This document shows, in pieces, positions 1 to 8,073 of a DNA stretch of 41,219 bases. Both the position numbers and the translations under genes were made by a program. Every line of letters starts with the position of its first letter. The stretch's first letter is position 1. The notes beneath the pieces were generated by a model that saw only the letters and a list, made by a program, of their open reading frames with translations, made no database searches and had not been told where the DNA came from. The DNA lies in the NCBI GenBank assembly GCA_014803485.1, contig JAAVBQ010000029.1, positions 1 through 41,219 of the forward strand. Direction: 5' to 3'. Source of the stretch: a bacterium (lineage in GTDB: Bacteria > Bacteroidota > Bacteroidia > Bacteroidales > P3).

Positions 1-203
1 ATGAAAATCTTATCGGCCTCTTTCCCTTCTCTCATTTTTTTGGTTTTTCCGAAGGATATTTGGGCAATAAATGCAAAGGCCTACCTTCGACAATGAACAA
101 TGGAAGAACGAACTACTCCTACGACTTTGACCATGATGGTTTCGTGTCAACCATCTATGTAAACGGAAAACCCGACTATCGAATTACCTACCTCAAAAAA
201 TAG
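1..203 (+). CDS. 3' end of a DUF4595-like lipoprotein-type protein (partial, continues off the left edge)
   Basis: Frame 3 is open from the window edge to TAG at 201-203. It encodes ...GYLGNKCKGLPSTMNNGRTNYSYDFDHDGFVSTIYVNGKPDYRITYLKK, which aligns to the C-terminus of the 5332-6129 protein (...GYFSNFCKRFPTEI...FEYSFSDDNFIESFIEFNVDGEGDVHTKVSYLKK). Confidence 0.7.
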   Translation, partial: ENLIGLFPFSHFFGFSEGYLGNKCKGLPSTMNNGRTNYSYDFDHDGFVSTIYVNGKPDYRITYLKK

Positions 204-225
204 TTTTTGCAAAAACAAAGAAGAG

Positions 226-248
226 GGGCAGTCCATTGCGGACTGCCC
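226..248. terminator. Bidirectional-type intrinsic terminator
   Basis: GGGCAGTCC-ATTGC-GGACTGCCC perfect 9-bp stem followed by TTTT, between convergent genes. Confidence 0.75.
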
Positions 249-254
249 TTTTGT

Positions 255-881
255 TTATCTATCCTTGTGTTGCTTCTTGATATACTTCTCCAACCTGTTC
301 ACCTTGGCTTTCAAGGCTTCCATCTCTGCCAGAATCTTCTTTATCGTCCTGAGCGAAACCACCTCCTCCTGTTTCAACATAGCACCCTTACCGTTCAGAA
401 CCCACTCCATATTGAGGCGCGGATAGGTCGTCTCGATGTCCGCCAGCTGCCGCAACGTCAAATCCTCCTTTAACGCCTTGTCGTAAGCCCTGCGCGTCCA
501 CTTCAACTGCTCCAACGCCACCTTAATCTGGATATTCTCCGCATACAGAAAAGTTACGAAGCGGTCCACCTTCCGCATCTCCCCCTGCGGCGCCGTTTCA
601 TTCCGCTTGTACAGCATTTCCTCCTCTCCGGTTATTACCCAACCTATATTAATCTTGGAATCTAAAACTTTTATCTTTTCTAATAGCTTTTGAGGAACAG
701 GTGCATCCCCTTTCAATATACGCCAAAAACTTGGATAAGCTTTATATCCCAACAAAAAGCCCAAGTCTCTACGACTTTTTGCCACCGCGCAACCAATTAA
801 ATAATCACACACTTCACAAAACCTCACCGCCTGTTGTTTAAGGAGTTTTTCCTCCAACATTCCTTTTTCTTGTTTTTTCAT
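255..881 (-). CDS. Phage-type helix-turn-helix transcriptional regulator (repressor-like)
   Basis: 208 aa from MKKQEKGMLEE. HTH-like N-terminus, with two copies of the xxWVxxGxGxML motif (INIGWVITGEEEML, LNMEWVLNGKGAML) seen in Bacteroidetes prophage/element repressors. Divergent from the 980 gene. Confidence 0.6.
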   Translation of the reverse strand: MKKQEKGMLEEKLLKQQAVRFCEVCDYLIGCAVAKSRRDLGFLLGYKAYPSFWRILKGDAPVPQKLLEKIKVLDSKINIGWVITGEEEMLYKRNETAPQGEMRKVDRFVTFLYAENIQIKVALEQLKWTRRAYDKALKEDLTLRQLADIETTYPRLNMEWVLNGKGAMLKQEEVVSLRTIKKILAEMEALKAKVNRLEKYIKKQHKDR

Positions 882-905
882 ATAGTTTATGTACTTTTGT
901 GAAAG

Positions 906-930
906 AATGTATACATAAAATATATACATT
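906..930. promoter_or_regulatory. Candidate operator dyad between divergent repressor and element genes
   Basis: AATGTATAcATAAAATaTATACATT; 10 of 12 positions symmetric, with perfect 8-bp outer arms. Confidence 0.55.
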
Positions 931-979
931 ACTTGCAAAAACAAAGTATATAACAATACTTTACGCAAATATAACAAAC

Positions 980-1228
980 ATGAAAGACTTTCGCATAGGT
1001 GAAAATTTCAGCAAGTTCGGCGCCACCTACACGGTGCGCGCCGGCGGAGGGTGTACCTGCTGCGCCTTCCACGGGCAGCCGGACATCTGCTCCACCCTCG
1101 CCTGCCGTGGCGATGAGCGCGGTGACGGCCGCAACGTGCATTTCGACGGCATCCCCCTCACACCCGGCATCCTGTCGTCGGCGGCCGCCACCTCCGGCGA
1201 ACGTGCCTTTAACCTTATAAAACGATAG
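980..1228 (+). CDS. Small Cys-rich mobile-element/phage-type protein
   Basis: 82 aa MKDFRIGENF...GGGCTCCAFHGQPDICSTLACRGDERGDGRNVHF. The CxxC...C...C...R.DGxNVxF pattern is like small zinc-ribbon-type proteins of Bacteroides phages. Confidence 0.5.
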   Translation: MKDFRIGENFSKFGATYTVRAGGGCTCCAFHGQPDICSTLACRGDERGDGRNVHFDGIPLTPGILSSAAATSGERAFNLIKR

Positions 1229-1232
1229 CATT

Positions 1233-1610
1233 ATGTATGTAGTTGACACAAGAGCCTCTATTTTAATCTGCGTCGGACTCCTATTCTTTTTAGTGGCGAT
1301 GCTGATGGTACGCTATGTATGGTTAAACGATATAGACCTGGACAGACTACAAAAGAGAGGTATTCTTATCTCGGCCTTCATCCTGCTCACGGTACCCGTC
1401 GTTTGCTTTTTCGAAATCAAGAAAAATAATCCGCCAACAAGAGTACCCACAACTCGTGAACTTATCAAGGAAATATCGAACCAACAGCACGCAACGGACA
1501 GCCTCATGTCCGCCCGTTTGATTCACCTGGAAGAACTATGCGACAGCCTGCGCCTGATAGCCACCCAAAATTCAGAAACAGAAAACCTTGCAACTAAACA
1601 TCATGAGTGA
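1233..1610 (+). CDS. Small membrane protein (two TM segments, C-terminal helical region)
   Basis: 125 aa with hydrophobic segments near the N-terminus and the LEELCDSLRL motif shared with the 4284-4613 protein. Confidence 0.5.
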   Translation: MYVVDTRASILICVGLLFFLVAMLMVRYVWLNDIDLDRLQKRGILISAFILLTVPVVCFFEIKKNNPPTRVPTTRELIKEISNQQHATDSLMSARLIHLEELCDSLRLIATQNSETENLATKHHE

Positions 1611-1962
1611 CATATACACCACCCAAGAAGAACTGACCACCGTGGTAAAACAGGTGGTCGAAAAAGTGATTGACCGCCATCTGCGCATCATGTACGCCAA
1701 TGCCCGCCATTCGGTTCAGGCCAGCCCCCGGCTTTCGTCGGTGGGTTTCCTTGTCGGCCTGGACGAGATATGCGGCTTCCTGCATTGCTCCCGTCCCACC
1801 GCCATCAAGCAACTGAACACGACTTTGAAACGCGCCGTGCTGTCCGGCAAGGGCGGGAAACGCTATATGCTGGACGGCGACATGGCGGCGCGGCTCCTCT
1901 CCCATGCAGCGGAACGGAATCGCAAAACCGTGAACACACCCAAATGCAAGAAACATGATTGA
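1603..1962 (+). CDS. DUF3853-like helix-turn-helix protein
   Basis: FLVGLDEICGFLHCSRPTAIKQLNTTLKRAVLSGKGGKRYMLDGDMAARLL matches the DUF3853 pattern. ATG at 1603 (MSDIYTTQEEL). Confidence 0.6.
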   Translation: MSDIYTTQEELTTVVKQVVEKVIDRHLRIMYANARHSVQASPRLSSVGFLVGLDEICGFLHCSRPTAIKQLNTTLKRAVLSGKGGKRYMLDGDMAARLLSHAAERNRKTVNTPKCKKHD

Positions 1963-2929
1963 CATAAGCCTTATCCGACAGATTCCCATTGAGAACTGGC
2001 TTGCCTCACGCGGCATCGAGCCGGTCCGTCAGAACGGCCACGACCTGTGGTACCACTCGCCCCTGCGACAAGGCGACCGCACCCCCTCCTTCGTGGTACA
2101 CCGCAACTCCAATTTCTGGAAGGACTTTTCTTCCGGCGAGGGCGGCAGCATCATCGACCTGGCCATGCATCTGAACCAGCGCCCCTATATCGACACCATC
2201 ATGATGTTGTCGGACTTCGCCCCCGAGGCCAAGCAATACACGCCGATGATGCCGGCATTGGGCGGCCCCGGGGATAGCGCCGCCACACCCCGCTCGTTCG
2301 AACTGCTCAAGGTGAAGCCTTTCGGCGGGAACCAAAGCCTGGTGGATTATGTGCGGCAACGGAACATAGACCCGTCCGTGGCGACACGCTACGGATTACA
2401 GGAAGTCTATTATCTCAACAGCCGTGGCCGACGGTGCTTCGCGCTCGGCTTCCCGAACGACAGCGGCGGCTACGAAATCCGCAATCCCTACTTCAAGGGC
2501 ACCATCGGCAACAAGGCCATCACCACCATTTCCGCCAAAGACCCTTCGGTGGCGGCAGTCTTCGAGGGCTTCACCGACTATCTGTCCTACCGCCAGCTGC
2601 ACCCCGAGTTCCGCGGCATGGCGGTTGTGCTCAATTCCACCGCCCTGGCGGAGCGTGCCGTCCCCGTCCTGCAGGAGTGTCGGGAAGTGACCCTGCTGCT
2701 GGACAATGATGCCGCCGGCAACGAAAAGACGGCTGAAATCACCGCCCGTCTCGCCCAGCTCGCACCGAGCTGCCAAGTAAAGGACGGACGCACCGAATAC
2801 GCCGCCCACAATGACCTGAACGATTACCTGCGGGCCTCTTCCATGAATGAAAAGACGACACGGAGGGAAGAGGTACGACGGGCGGCACCCATGCCGAACA
2901 AGCATAAATCACACACTCATAAATTTTAA
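1955..2929 (+). CDS. Toprim domain protein / DnaG-like primase of a mobile element
   Basis: N-terminal CHC2-like region (HDLWYHSPLRQGDRTPSFVVHRNSNFWKDFSSGEGGSIIDLAM) plus toprim motifs (VFEGFTDYLS, LLLDNDAAGNE). Confidence 0.8.
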   Translation: MIDISLIRQIPIENWLASRGIEPVRQNGHDLWYHSPLRQGDRTPSFVVHRNSNFWKDFSSGEGGSIIDLAMHLNQRPYIDTIMMLSDFAPEAKQYTPMMPALGGPGDSAATPRSFELLKVKPFGGNQSLVDYVRQRNIDPSVATRYGLQEVYYLNSRGRRCFALGFPNDSGGYEIRNPYFKGTIGNKAITTISAKDPSVAAVFEGFTDYLSYRQLHPEFRGMAVVLNSTALAERAVPVLQECREVTLLLDNDAAGNEKTAEITARLAQLAPSCQVKDGRTEYAAHNDLNDYLRASSMNEKTTRREEVRRAAPMPNKHKSHTHKF

Positions 2930-2940
2930 AGAGCCTCATC

Positions 2941-3435
2941 ATGATTAACCCTTTCAAGCCCTCCCCTGCCGACGCGCCCGAAAACCGCGATATATGCTTC
3001 CGATACAACCGCTATCGCCGTTATCTCGGCCGCCAGCGACGCCGTGAAAAACGGCGCAATATGTCGCTGTACGTCATGCTGCCCGTCATGGCGGCGGCCT
3101 TAATCATATCGTTGTATCACACTTTCGCACCCAAGCGGCAATTGCTGCCCACTGCGGAGAGTGCGGGCGTGAACCTTCTGCCCGACAGATTCCTCCAATC
3201 CCTCGACAACGCTTCCACACGGCTCGACAGCATCCTGCACGTGTTTATGCCCGACGACAGTGTGTCGGCCCGACAACTGCGGGAGAGGTTCGATTCCTTG
3301 GATCCGAACTTCGACCTCTTTCTGGGAGAGCCGGGGCTCGGCACCTTCCTGAATGTGGTTTCCGCCTGTGCGGAATTCGCCTCTGTCGGAAAACAGGCCG
3401 AGGCCCAAACGGAAAAACAACCCGAAAAAAGATAG
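2941..3435 (+). CDS. Single-TM hypothetical protein of the element
   Basis: 164 aa with a basic N-terminus, the hydrophobic segment MSLYVMLPVMAAALIISLYHTF and a charged C-terminal region. Tightly packed between primase and SSB. Confidence 0.5.
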   Translation: MINPFKPSPADAPENRDICFRYNRYRRYLGRQRRREKRRNMSLYVMLPVMAAALIISLYHTFAPKRQLLPTAESAGVNLLPDRFLQSLDNASTRLDSILHVFMPDDSVSARQLRERFDSLDPNFDLFLGEPGLGTFLNVVSACAEFASVGKQAEAQTEKQPEKR

Positions 3436-3437
3436 CC

Positions 3438-3860
3438 ATGGCGGGATTTTTAGCAGCGGAACTAGTCGGCCGCATCGGGCAGCCGGCAAAATGGAACGAA
3501 CGGGAACGTCGCTACCTCACGTTCTCGGTGGCGCATAATGTTACAGCGGGGCGCAACGGCATACCGCCCGAAGTGTTGTGGGTTTCCTGCATTTGGTTCG
3601 AAGCGCCCCAAAAAATTGCGGAATACCTCACCGCCGGCACGGAGGTGTTTGTGCGGGGCAGGTTGTCGGTCCACACCTACCGCACTTCGCAGGAGGAAAC
3701 CAAAGTATCGCTCGACATCACCGTCAGCGAGCTCAAAATCCTGCATACCGCCGCCCGCAAGAACGAGGACGGCGGGCAACAGGCCGCCGATCCGTCGGCT
3801 TCTCCGGAGGGCAAGGAACTGGATGCGGCGCAGGATAAAACCTTTTATAGGGATTTTTAA
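3438..3860 (+). CDS. ssb: Single-stranded DNA-binding protein (SSB family)
   Basis: OB-fold SSB pattern VGRIGQPAK..YLTFSVAHN..WVSCIWFEAPQKIAEYLTAGTEVFVRGRLSVHTY..VSLDITVSELKIL with an acidic/polar C-tail. Confidence 0.75.
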   Translation: MAGFLAAELVGRIGQPAKWNERERRYLTFSVAHNVTAGRNGIPPEVLWVSCIWFEAPQKIAEYLTAGTEVFVRGRLSVHTYRTSQEETKVSLDITVSELKILHTAARKNEDGGQQAADPSASPEGKELDAAQDKTFYRDF

Positions 3861-4252
3861 TGGAGACACTGACGGAAATACAATCGACCGCGAACACATG
3901 GGAATCCTTTGTCCGCATACGAAGAAACGGACAGGTATTCTTCTCTCGGGCGGCGGTGGAACGCCTCCACCTGTCGGCCGGCGACCCGATATGGTTCCTG
4001 ACCGACACCCAAGACGGAAAGGCCTGGTTTTTCCTACGCACCTACGGACAAGCCGCAGGCAAGACACTCCTACGCTGTGTTCCGGGTGGCCAAAGCCTGG
4101 TGTGCAACCACCTCACCTTCAGCCGACAGTTGTTTGCCGCGCTGGAGAAACACAACCCCGCGATTCAGGAATACAATACGTATAAATGCCTGCTGGCCAC
4201 CACCGCCGACGAAAACGGATTGTATTCCATCATGACCGATAAGATTTTATAA
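3860..4252 (+). CDS. Conserved hypothetical mobile-element protein
   Basis: 130 aa, overlaps the ssb stop (TAATGG). The WESFVRIRRNGQVFFSRAAVERLHLSAGDPIWFL pattern resembles Bacteroides element/phage hypothetical proteins. Confidence 0.45.
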   Translation: METLTEIQSTANTWESFVRIRRNGQVFFSRAAVERLHLSAGDPIWFLTDTQDGKAWFFLRTYGQAAGKTLLRCVPGGQSLVCNHLTFSRQLFAALEKHNPAIQEYNTYKCLLATTADENGLYSIMTDKIL

Positions 4253-4283
4253 CAATACCTATAAACCCTAAAAAAATAATCCT

Positions 4284-4613
4284 ATGCTCGAAGTAATCGC
4301 TCTCATCGTAATCTTCTTATGTTTCATTGTCTCATTGGTGTGCGTGGTATACAGTACGTACCCAAAAAACATTAAGCTTGCTATGTTCTTCGCATACTTT
4401 ACGGCCATGGCTATTTTCTCATGGCAGGCAGTCAAGGCTTATAAGGATATGCTAAACGAAAAGGAAGAGCGCACGCGCTATGTGGAGGAAAGCACACATA
4501 CTTCGTTAGAGAAGTTGTGCGACAGCCTACAACTGGAGCACGTTATTGAAGAAAGCTACGTGACCCTTACTGACAGCACCATCGATATACACTTATTGTT
4601 AAACAAACGATAA
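4284..4613 (+). CDS. Small membrane protein, paralog-like to 1233-1610
   Basis: 109 aa with two N-terminal hydrophobic segments, then LEKLCDSLQL. Confidence 0.5.
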   Translation: MLEVIALIVIFLCFIVSLVCVVYSTYPKNIKLAMFFAYFTAMAIFSWQAVKAYKDMLNEKEERTRYVEESTHTSLEKLCDSLQLEHVIEESYVTLTDSTIDIHLLLNKR

Positions 4614-4665
4614 GCCATATCCAACAACATACATTTTTGTAACCCCACGCAAAAGAGAAACGACT

Positions 4666-5016
4666 ATGGATATTGATGTACAGGCCTTGCTCAAGAAACC
4701 CATCATGGAGATGACCGGAGAGGAATTCTTGGCCTTATCGAATGCGCGCGCCACACAGGCGATACAGGAAAAACCGCATACGGAACCCATAGCCCATACC
4801 ACCAAGTATGAAGCGACACAATACGTTTTCGGGCTGGAGGGAATCGGAAAGTTATTGGGTGTGGGTAAATCCACCGCCGCCTATTACAGGAAAACCTTCC
4901 TTGCCTCCGCCATCATTCAAGGTGGCCCCCATTGCAAGATTAGAATCGACCGTTCGGAAGCCTTGCGGCTTTTCGAAGAACATATGGGGAAAAACGGTAT
5001 TATAGGGAGTGTTTGA
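4666..5016 (+). CDS. DUF3853-like helix-turn-helix protein (second, divergent copy)
   Basis: YVFGLEGIGKLLGVGKSTAAYYRKTFLASAIIQGGPHCKIRIDRSEALRLFEEH aligns with the 1603-1962 product. Confidence 0.6.
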   Translation: MDIDVQALLKKPIMEMTGEEFLALSNARATQAIQEKPHTEPIAHTTKYEATQYVFGLEGIGKLLGVGKSTAAYYRKTFLASAIIQGGPHCKIRIDRSEALRLFEEHMGKNGIIGSV

Positions 5017-5173
5017 TTAAGGAAAATTTTCATAATTTCGCATAAATGATACCATAAAAACACAAACAGTGAGCCATACGGCACCCACAATACGTGTTGT
5101 ATATTGTGTTTTAAATTATACAACAGACTGAATACCAATACAAGTTAGAGTCCCCGTGGGAGTACGAAGATTA

Positions 5174-5214
5174 AACACCCAATTTTACACCTTCTGTATG
5201 TAGAGCTGGGTGTT
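5174..5214. terminator. Hairpin/intrinsic terminator candidate
   Basis: AACACCCA ... TGGGTGTT 8-bp arms followed by CTTGTTTTT. Confidence 0.5.
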
Positions 5215-5331
5215 CTTGTTTTTAGGCCTCTACATAAAATTTCGGGAAAAACTTGATGAAATTGTAGAACAAAAAAGGGGGTTCACCACGTTCTAAAGTG
5301 CCCCCCCGCCTTTTCTTATCGGTGTCCAATA

Positions 5332-6129
5332 TTATTTCTTCAGATAAGAAACTTTCGTGTGAACATCACCTTCACCATCAACATTAAATTCGATAAAGGA
5401 TTCAATAAAGTTGTCATCGCTAAAAGAGTATTCAAACACGTGATGAAACTCTTCTGAATGTTCTGGATATTTAATAGTTATTTCTGTCGGAAATCTTTTA
5501 CAGAAATTGCTGAAATAACCTTCAACCATATAAATTGGATGGTCACTATATTCAAAACCTTTTAAAAAACAGATATTTGTTCGATTTTCTCTGTTGGATA
5601 AATAGGTATAATACTCTTCCCGTCCCTGTCCATCTTTAATTATAGACAATAGATCTTTTTCCCAACTATATTTTCTTGAGAACCAGTCTACATCATCTTG
5701 ATATTCTAACAATCGGCCGCTGGCATCATAAGAAATAGCGTGTGTGGTGGAAACAACCCGCCCGTTTTCCCATCTATAACAAGAATCAATCCGTCCGTTT
5801 ATTCCTTTTTTATAAACGATACTATCAGAACCATCTATAAACACTACAATTCTGTCCTGAAAATACTTATATTGATAACTTTCACGGATTTCGTTATTAA
5901 AACATTGTACAATGGATATGATTCTTTGGTGCTCATCATACTCAAATGAAAGAGAAGATAAATCGTTTTTACCATTAAAGGCTACGAATTCCTGCTCTAT
6001 CTTACTCACCAACCGGCGTCCGTGGCTATCGGTGACGTATTGGGAGGTTTCGGAAGTGGGTTTGTTGCAGGCGGTGACCAACAACAGAACCGCCGTAGCG
6101 GCAAGCACAAGGTGTAATAGTCTTTTCAT
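5332..6129 (-). CDS. DUF4595-like (YD-repeat-like) lipoprotein
   Basis: Lipoprotein signal MKRLLHLVLAATAVLLLVTAC, then FEYDEHQRIISI / ISYDASGRLLEY repeats. The C-terminus is paralogous to the partial CDS at 1-203. Confidence 0.65.
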   Translation of the reverse strand: MKRLLHLVLAATAVLLLVTACNKPTSETSQYVTDSHGRRLVSKIEQEFVAFNGKNDLSSLSFEYDEHQRIISIVQCFNNEIRESYQYKYFQDRIVVFIDGSDSIVYKKGINGRIDSCYRWENGRVVSTTHAISYDASGRLLEYQDDVDWFSRKYSWEKDLLSIIKDGQGREEYYTYLSNRENRTNICFLKGFEYSDHPIYMVEGYFSNFCKRFPTEITIKYPEHSEEFHHVFEYSFSDDNFIESFIEFNVDGEGDVHTKVSYLKK

Positions 6130-6206
6130 ATTGCTTTTGTGTTTTAATGATACAATAAGGTGGCAAAAGTAAGTATTTTATTGGCCAAAATAAAATGTAA
6201 ATTATT

Positions 6207-6316
6207 GTATTTTATTATTATAAAAGGTTGTTTGCGGTCAAAAAAAATGCCAGGCCGCAGAAATTTATCTCCACACTCTCAACCCCATCCGCCCCTCTTT
6301 TATAATAATAAAATAC
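6207..6316. repeat. 20-bp perfect inverted repeat (MITE-like or structured element)
   Basis: GTATTTTATTATTATAAAAG at 6207-6226 and its exact reverse complement CTTTTATAATAATAAAATAC at 6297-6316, with a 70-nt interior. Confidence 0.6.
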
Positions 6317-6454
6317 TCGACAAACGGACACATCATCTCAAAAAAAGTTATCAACAGGATAAGGAGTTTATTGTTTGTGGTTTGCTCCCCGCCAGCGTGC
6401 CTATCGCATTAACCTGTATGCAGGTTGTTAAACTGCTGGTTTATTTACTATTTA

Positions 6455-6691
6455 TTATTTACTGAATATGCACGTAAAAGGATCCACATCTTTCACCATC
6501 AAGCCTCCGATCATAGGTGGCGGAGCAATTGTGATTGTTTTTGACGTACCTGTTAGTCTTAATATTTTTTGCACGAAAGGAATCTTCTTATTTATCGCAC
6601 TTCTGACTTTCGGATTATACGTACTCTCCCAGCCGTACAATAACTGTTGAAAATTTTCAAGTTCTTTTACTATTTCTACTTTGCTACTCAT
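6455..6691 (-). CDS. Short hypothetical protein, possibly a truncated gene
   Basis: 78 aa MSSKVEIVKELENFQQLLYGWESTYNPKVRSAINKKIPFVQKILRLTGTSKTITIAPPPMIGGLMVKDVDPFTCIFSK. It ends abruptly after a conserved-looking PPPMIGG..DPF motif. Confidence 0.4.
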   Translation of the reverse strand: MSSKVEIVKELENFQQLLYGWESTYNPKVRSAINKKIPFVQKILRLTGTSKTITIAPPPMIGGLMVKDVDPFTCIFSK

Positions 6692-6733
6692 TGGATATAA
6701 TCTAAATTGAAATAAATAACGGGTACTGTATAG

Positions 6734-8032
6734 TTAATCTCTCAAACAACCAATTGGTATTATTTTCACCCCGTCCTCGCGAGTGTATGCCATTTCTCCG
6801 CCTGTGAGAACAATCAGTAAATCCGGTTCGCGAAGTCTGATTTGCTTCTCTGCATTGTTCTTCTCAGCTATAAGGCGTTTGATTTCAAGAAGGTGCTTAG
6901 CACCTTCTTCTATTTCCCGACTACCGAGTTTGCATTCTATCAATGCATATCGTCCATCATCAAGGTGTAGCACTGCATCTGCCTCAAGCCCGAGACGATC
7001 ATGATAATACGATAGTCGCCCACCCAATGCTTGTGAATATACACGAAGGTCACGAAAACATAAACATTCGAATATAAATCCAAAAGTATTTAAATCCAAT
7101 TCAAGGCTCTCAGGCGATGCACCCAAAGCGGCTACAGCAATAGAAGGATCCACGAAACAACGTTTCTTGCTGGTACGGATAACCGTCTTCGAGCGAATTG
7201 CAGGAGACCACGCTTCAATATCATCTATTACAAAAAGTTTCTCCAATGCTCCGACATAATCATCAAATGTAGGCATAGAAGTTCCTTCCATTTCCTCGGA
7301 TACATCAGCAAGCATAGCTGTTTTCTTTGCAAGAGTGCATATGTTTCGTGCATATGTACGAAGAATCAGACGTGCCAATGTGGGATTACGGCGTGTTTTA
7401 TCAACCCTTGAAATATCCTTATTGCAAATCTCGTCAACATAATCCTTCGCTATGAGTAGTTTTGCATTTACACTCATATCATCAAGAGACGCAGGCCAAC
7501 CGCCACGACAAGCGGCAAATATCAGCCGATCGATAGAGAGTTGGGATATATCGCCGTCAATATTGTAATCAGGGTCATCGAAAAGGCGGCGCAACGAAAT
7601 AGCACCGTTTGAATCAAGAGACTCGAATAGACTCATTGGATACATTGCCATCTTGGTTATGCGTCCCGTTCCAGTATGCATTATTTCATCATCGTCTATT
7701 ACTGTTGAGCCCGTCAGAATAAACTGCCCCTTCTCTCTACGTTCGTCAACGGCATGGCGAACTGCATCCCATATTACAGGAGCCACCTGCCATTCATCAA
7801 TAAGCCGAGGGGGAGCTCCCTTGAGCAACAGCGAAGGCTTTGTACGTGCAGTAGCAAGATAGCCTTCCCGTCGGTCCGGATCCTGCATCTTTATGACACT
7901 TTCCGCGCGTCGCTCTGCTGTCGTTGTCTTGCCACACCACTTGGGGCCGGCAATCTGTACCGCACCGAAAGCCTCAAGCCTCAAATCAAGAGTCTTGTCT
8001 GCAATTCTACTTAGATACTTTTTTTCTTTCAT
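6734..8032 (-). CDS. ATP-binding protein, DUF4143 family
   Basis: Walker A GPKWCGKTT, LIDEWQVAPVIWDAVRHAVD, GQFILTGS and a C-terminal nuclease-like region LGLEADAVLHLDDGRYALIECKLG, typical of AAA/DUF4143 proteins. Confidence 0.8.
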   Translation of the reverse strand: MKEKKYLSRIADKTLDLRLEAFGAVQIAGPKWCGKTTTAERRAESVIKMQDPDRREGYLATARTKPSLLLKGAPPRLIDEWQVAPVIWDAVRHAVDERREKGQFILTGSTVIDDDEIMHTGTGRITKMAMYPMSLFESLDSNGAISLRRLFDDPDYNIDGDISQLSIDRLIFAACRGGWPASLDDMSVNAKLLIAKDYVDEICNKDISRVDKTRRNPTLARLILRTYARNICTLAKKTAMLADVSEEMEGTSMPTFDDYVGALEKLFVIDDIEAWSPAIRSKTVIRTSKKRCFVDPSIAVAALGASPESLELDLNTFGFIFECLCFRDLRVYSQALGGRLSYYHDRLGLEADAVLHLDDGRYALIECKLGSREIEEGAKHLLEIKRLIAEKNNAEKQIRLREPDLLIVLTGGEMAYTREDGVKIIPIGCLRD

Positions 8033-8073
8033 AACTAATTGCAAAGTTAATAATTAAATCTGACACCACAAAA

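Noticed and set aside
5148-5172. A complete tRNA gene at GAGTCCCCGTGGGAGTACGAA
   Set aside because: No D-arm, anticodon arm or matching acceptor 5' strand upstream. Only a fragment-like resemblance, so kept as a speculative attachment scar and not as a tRNA.
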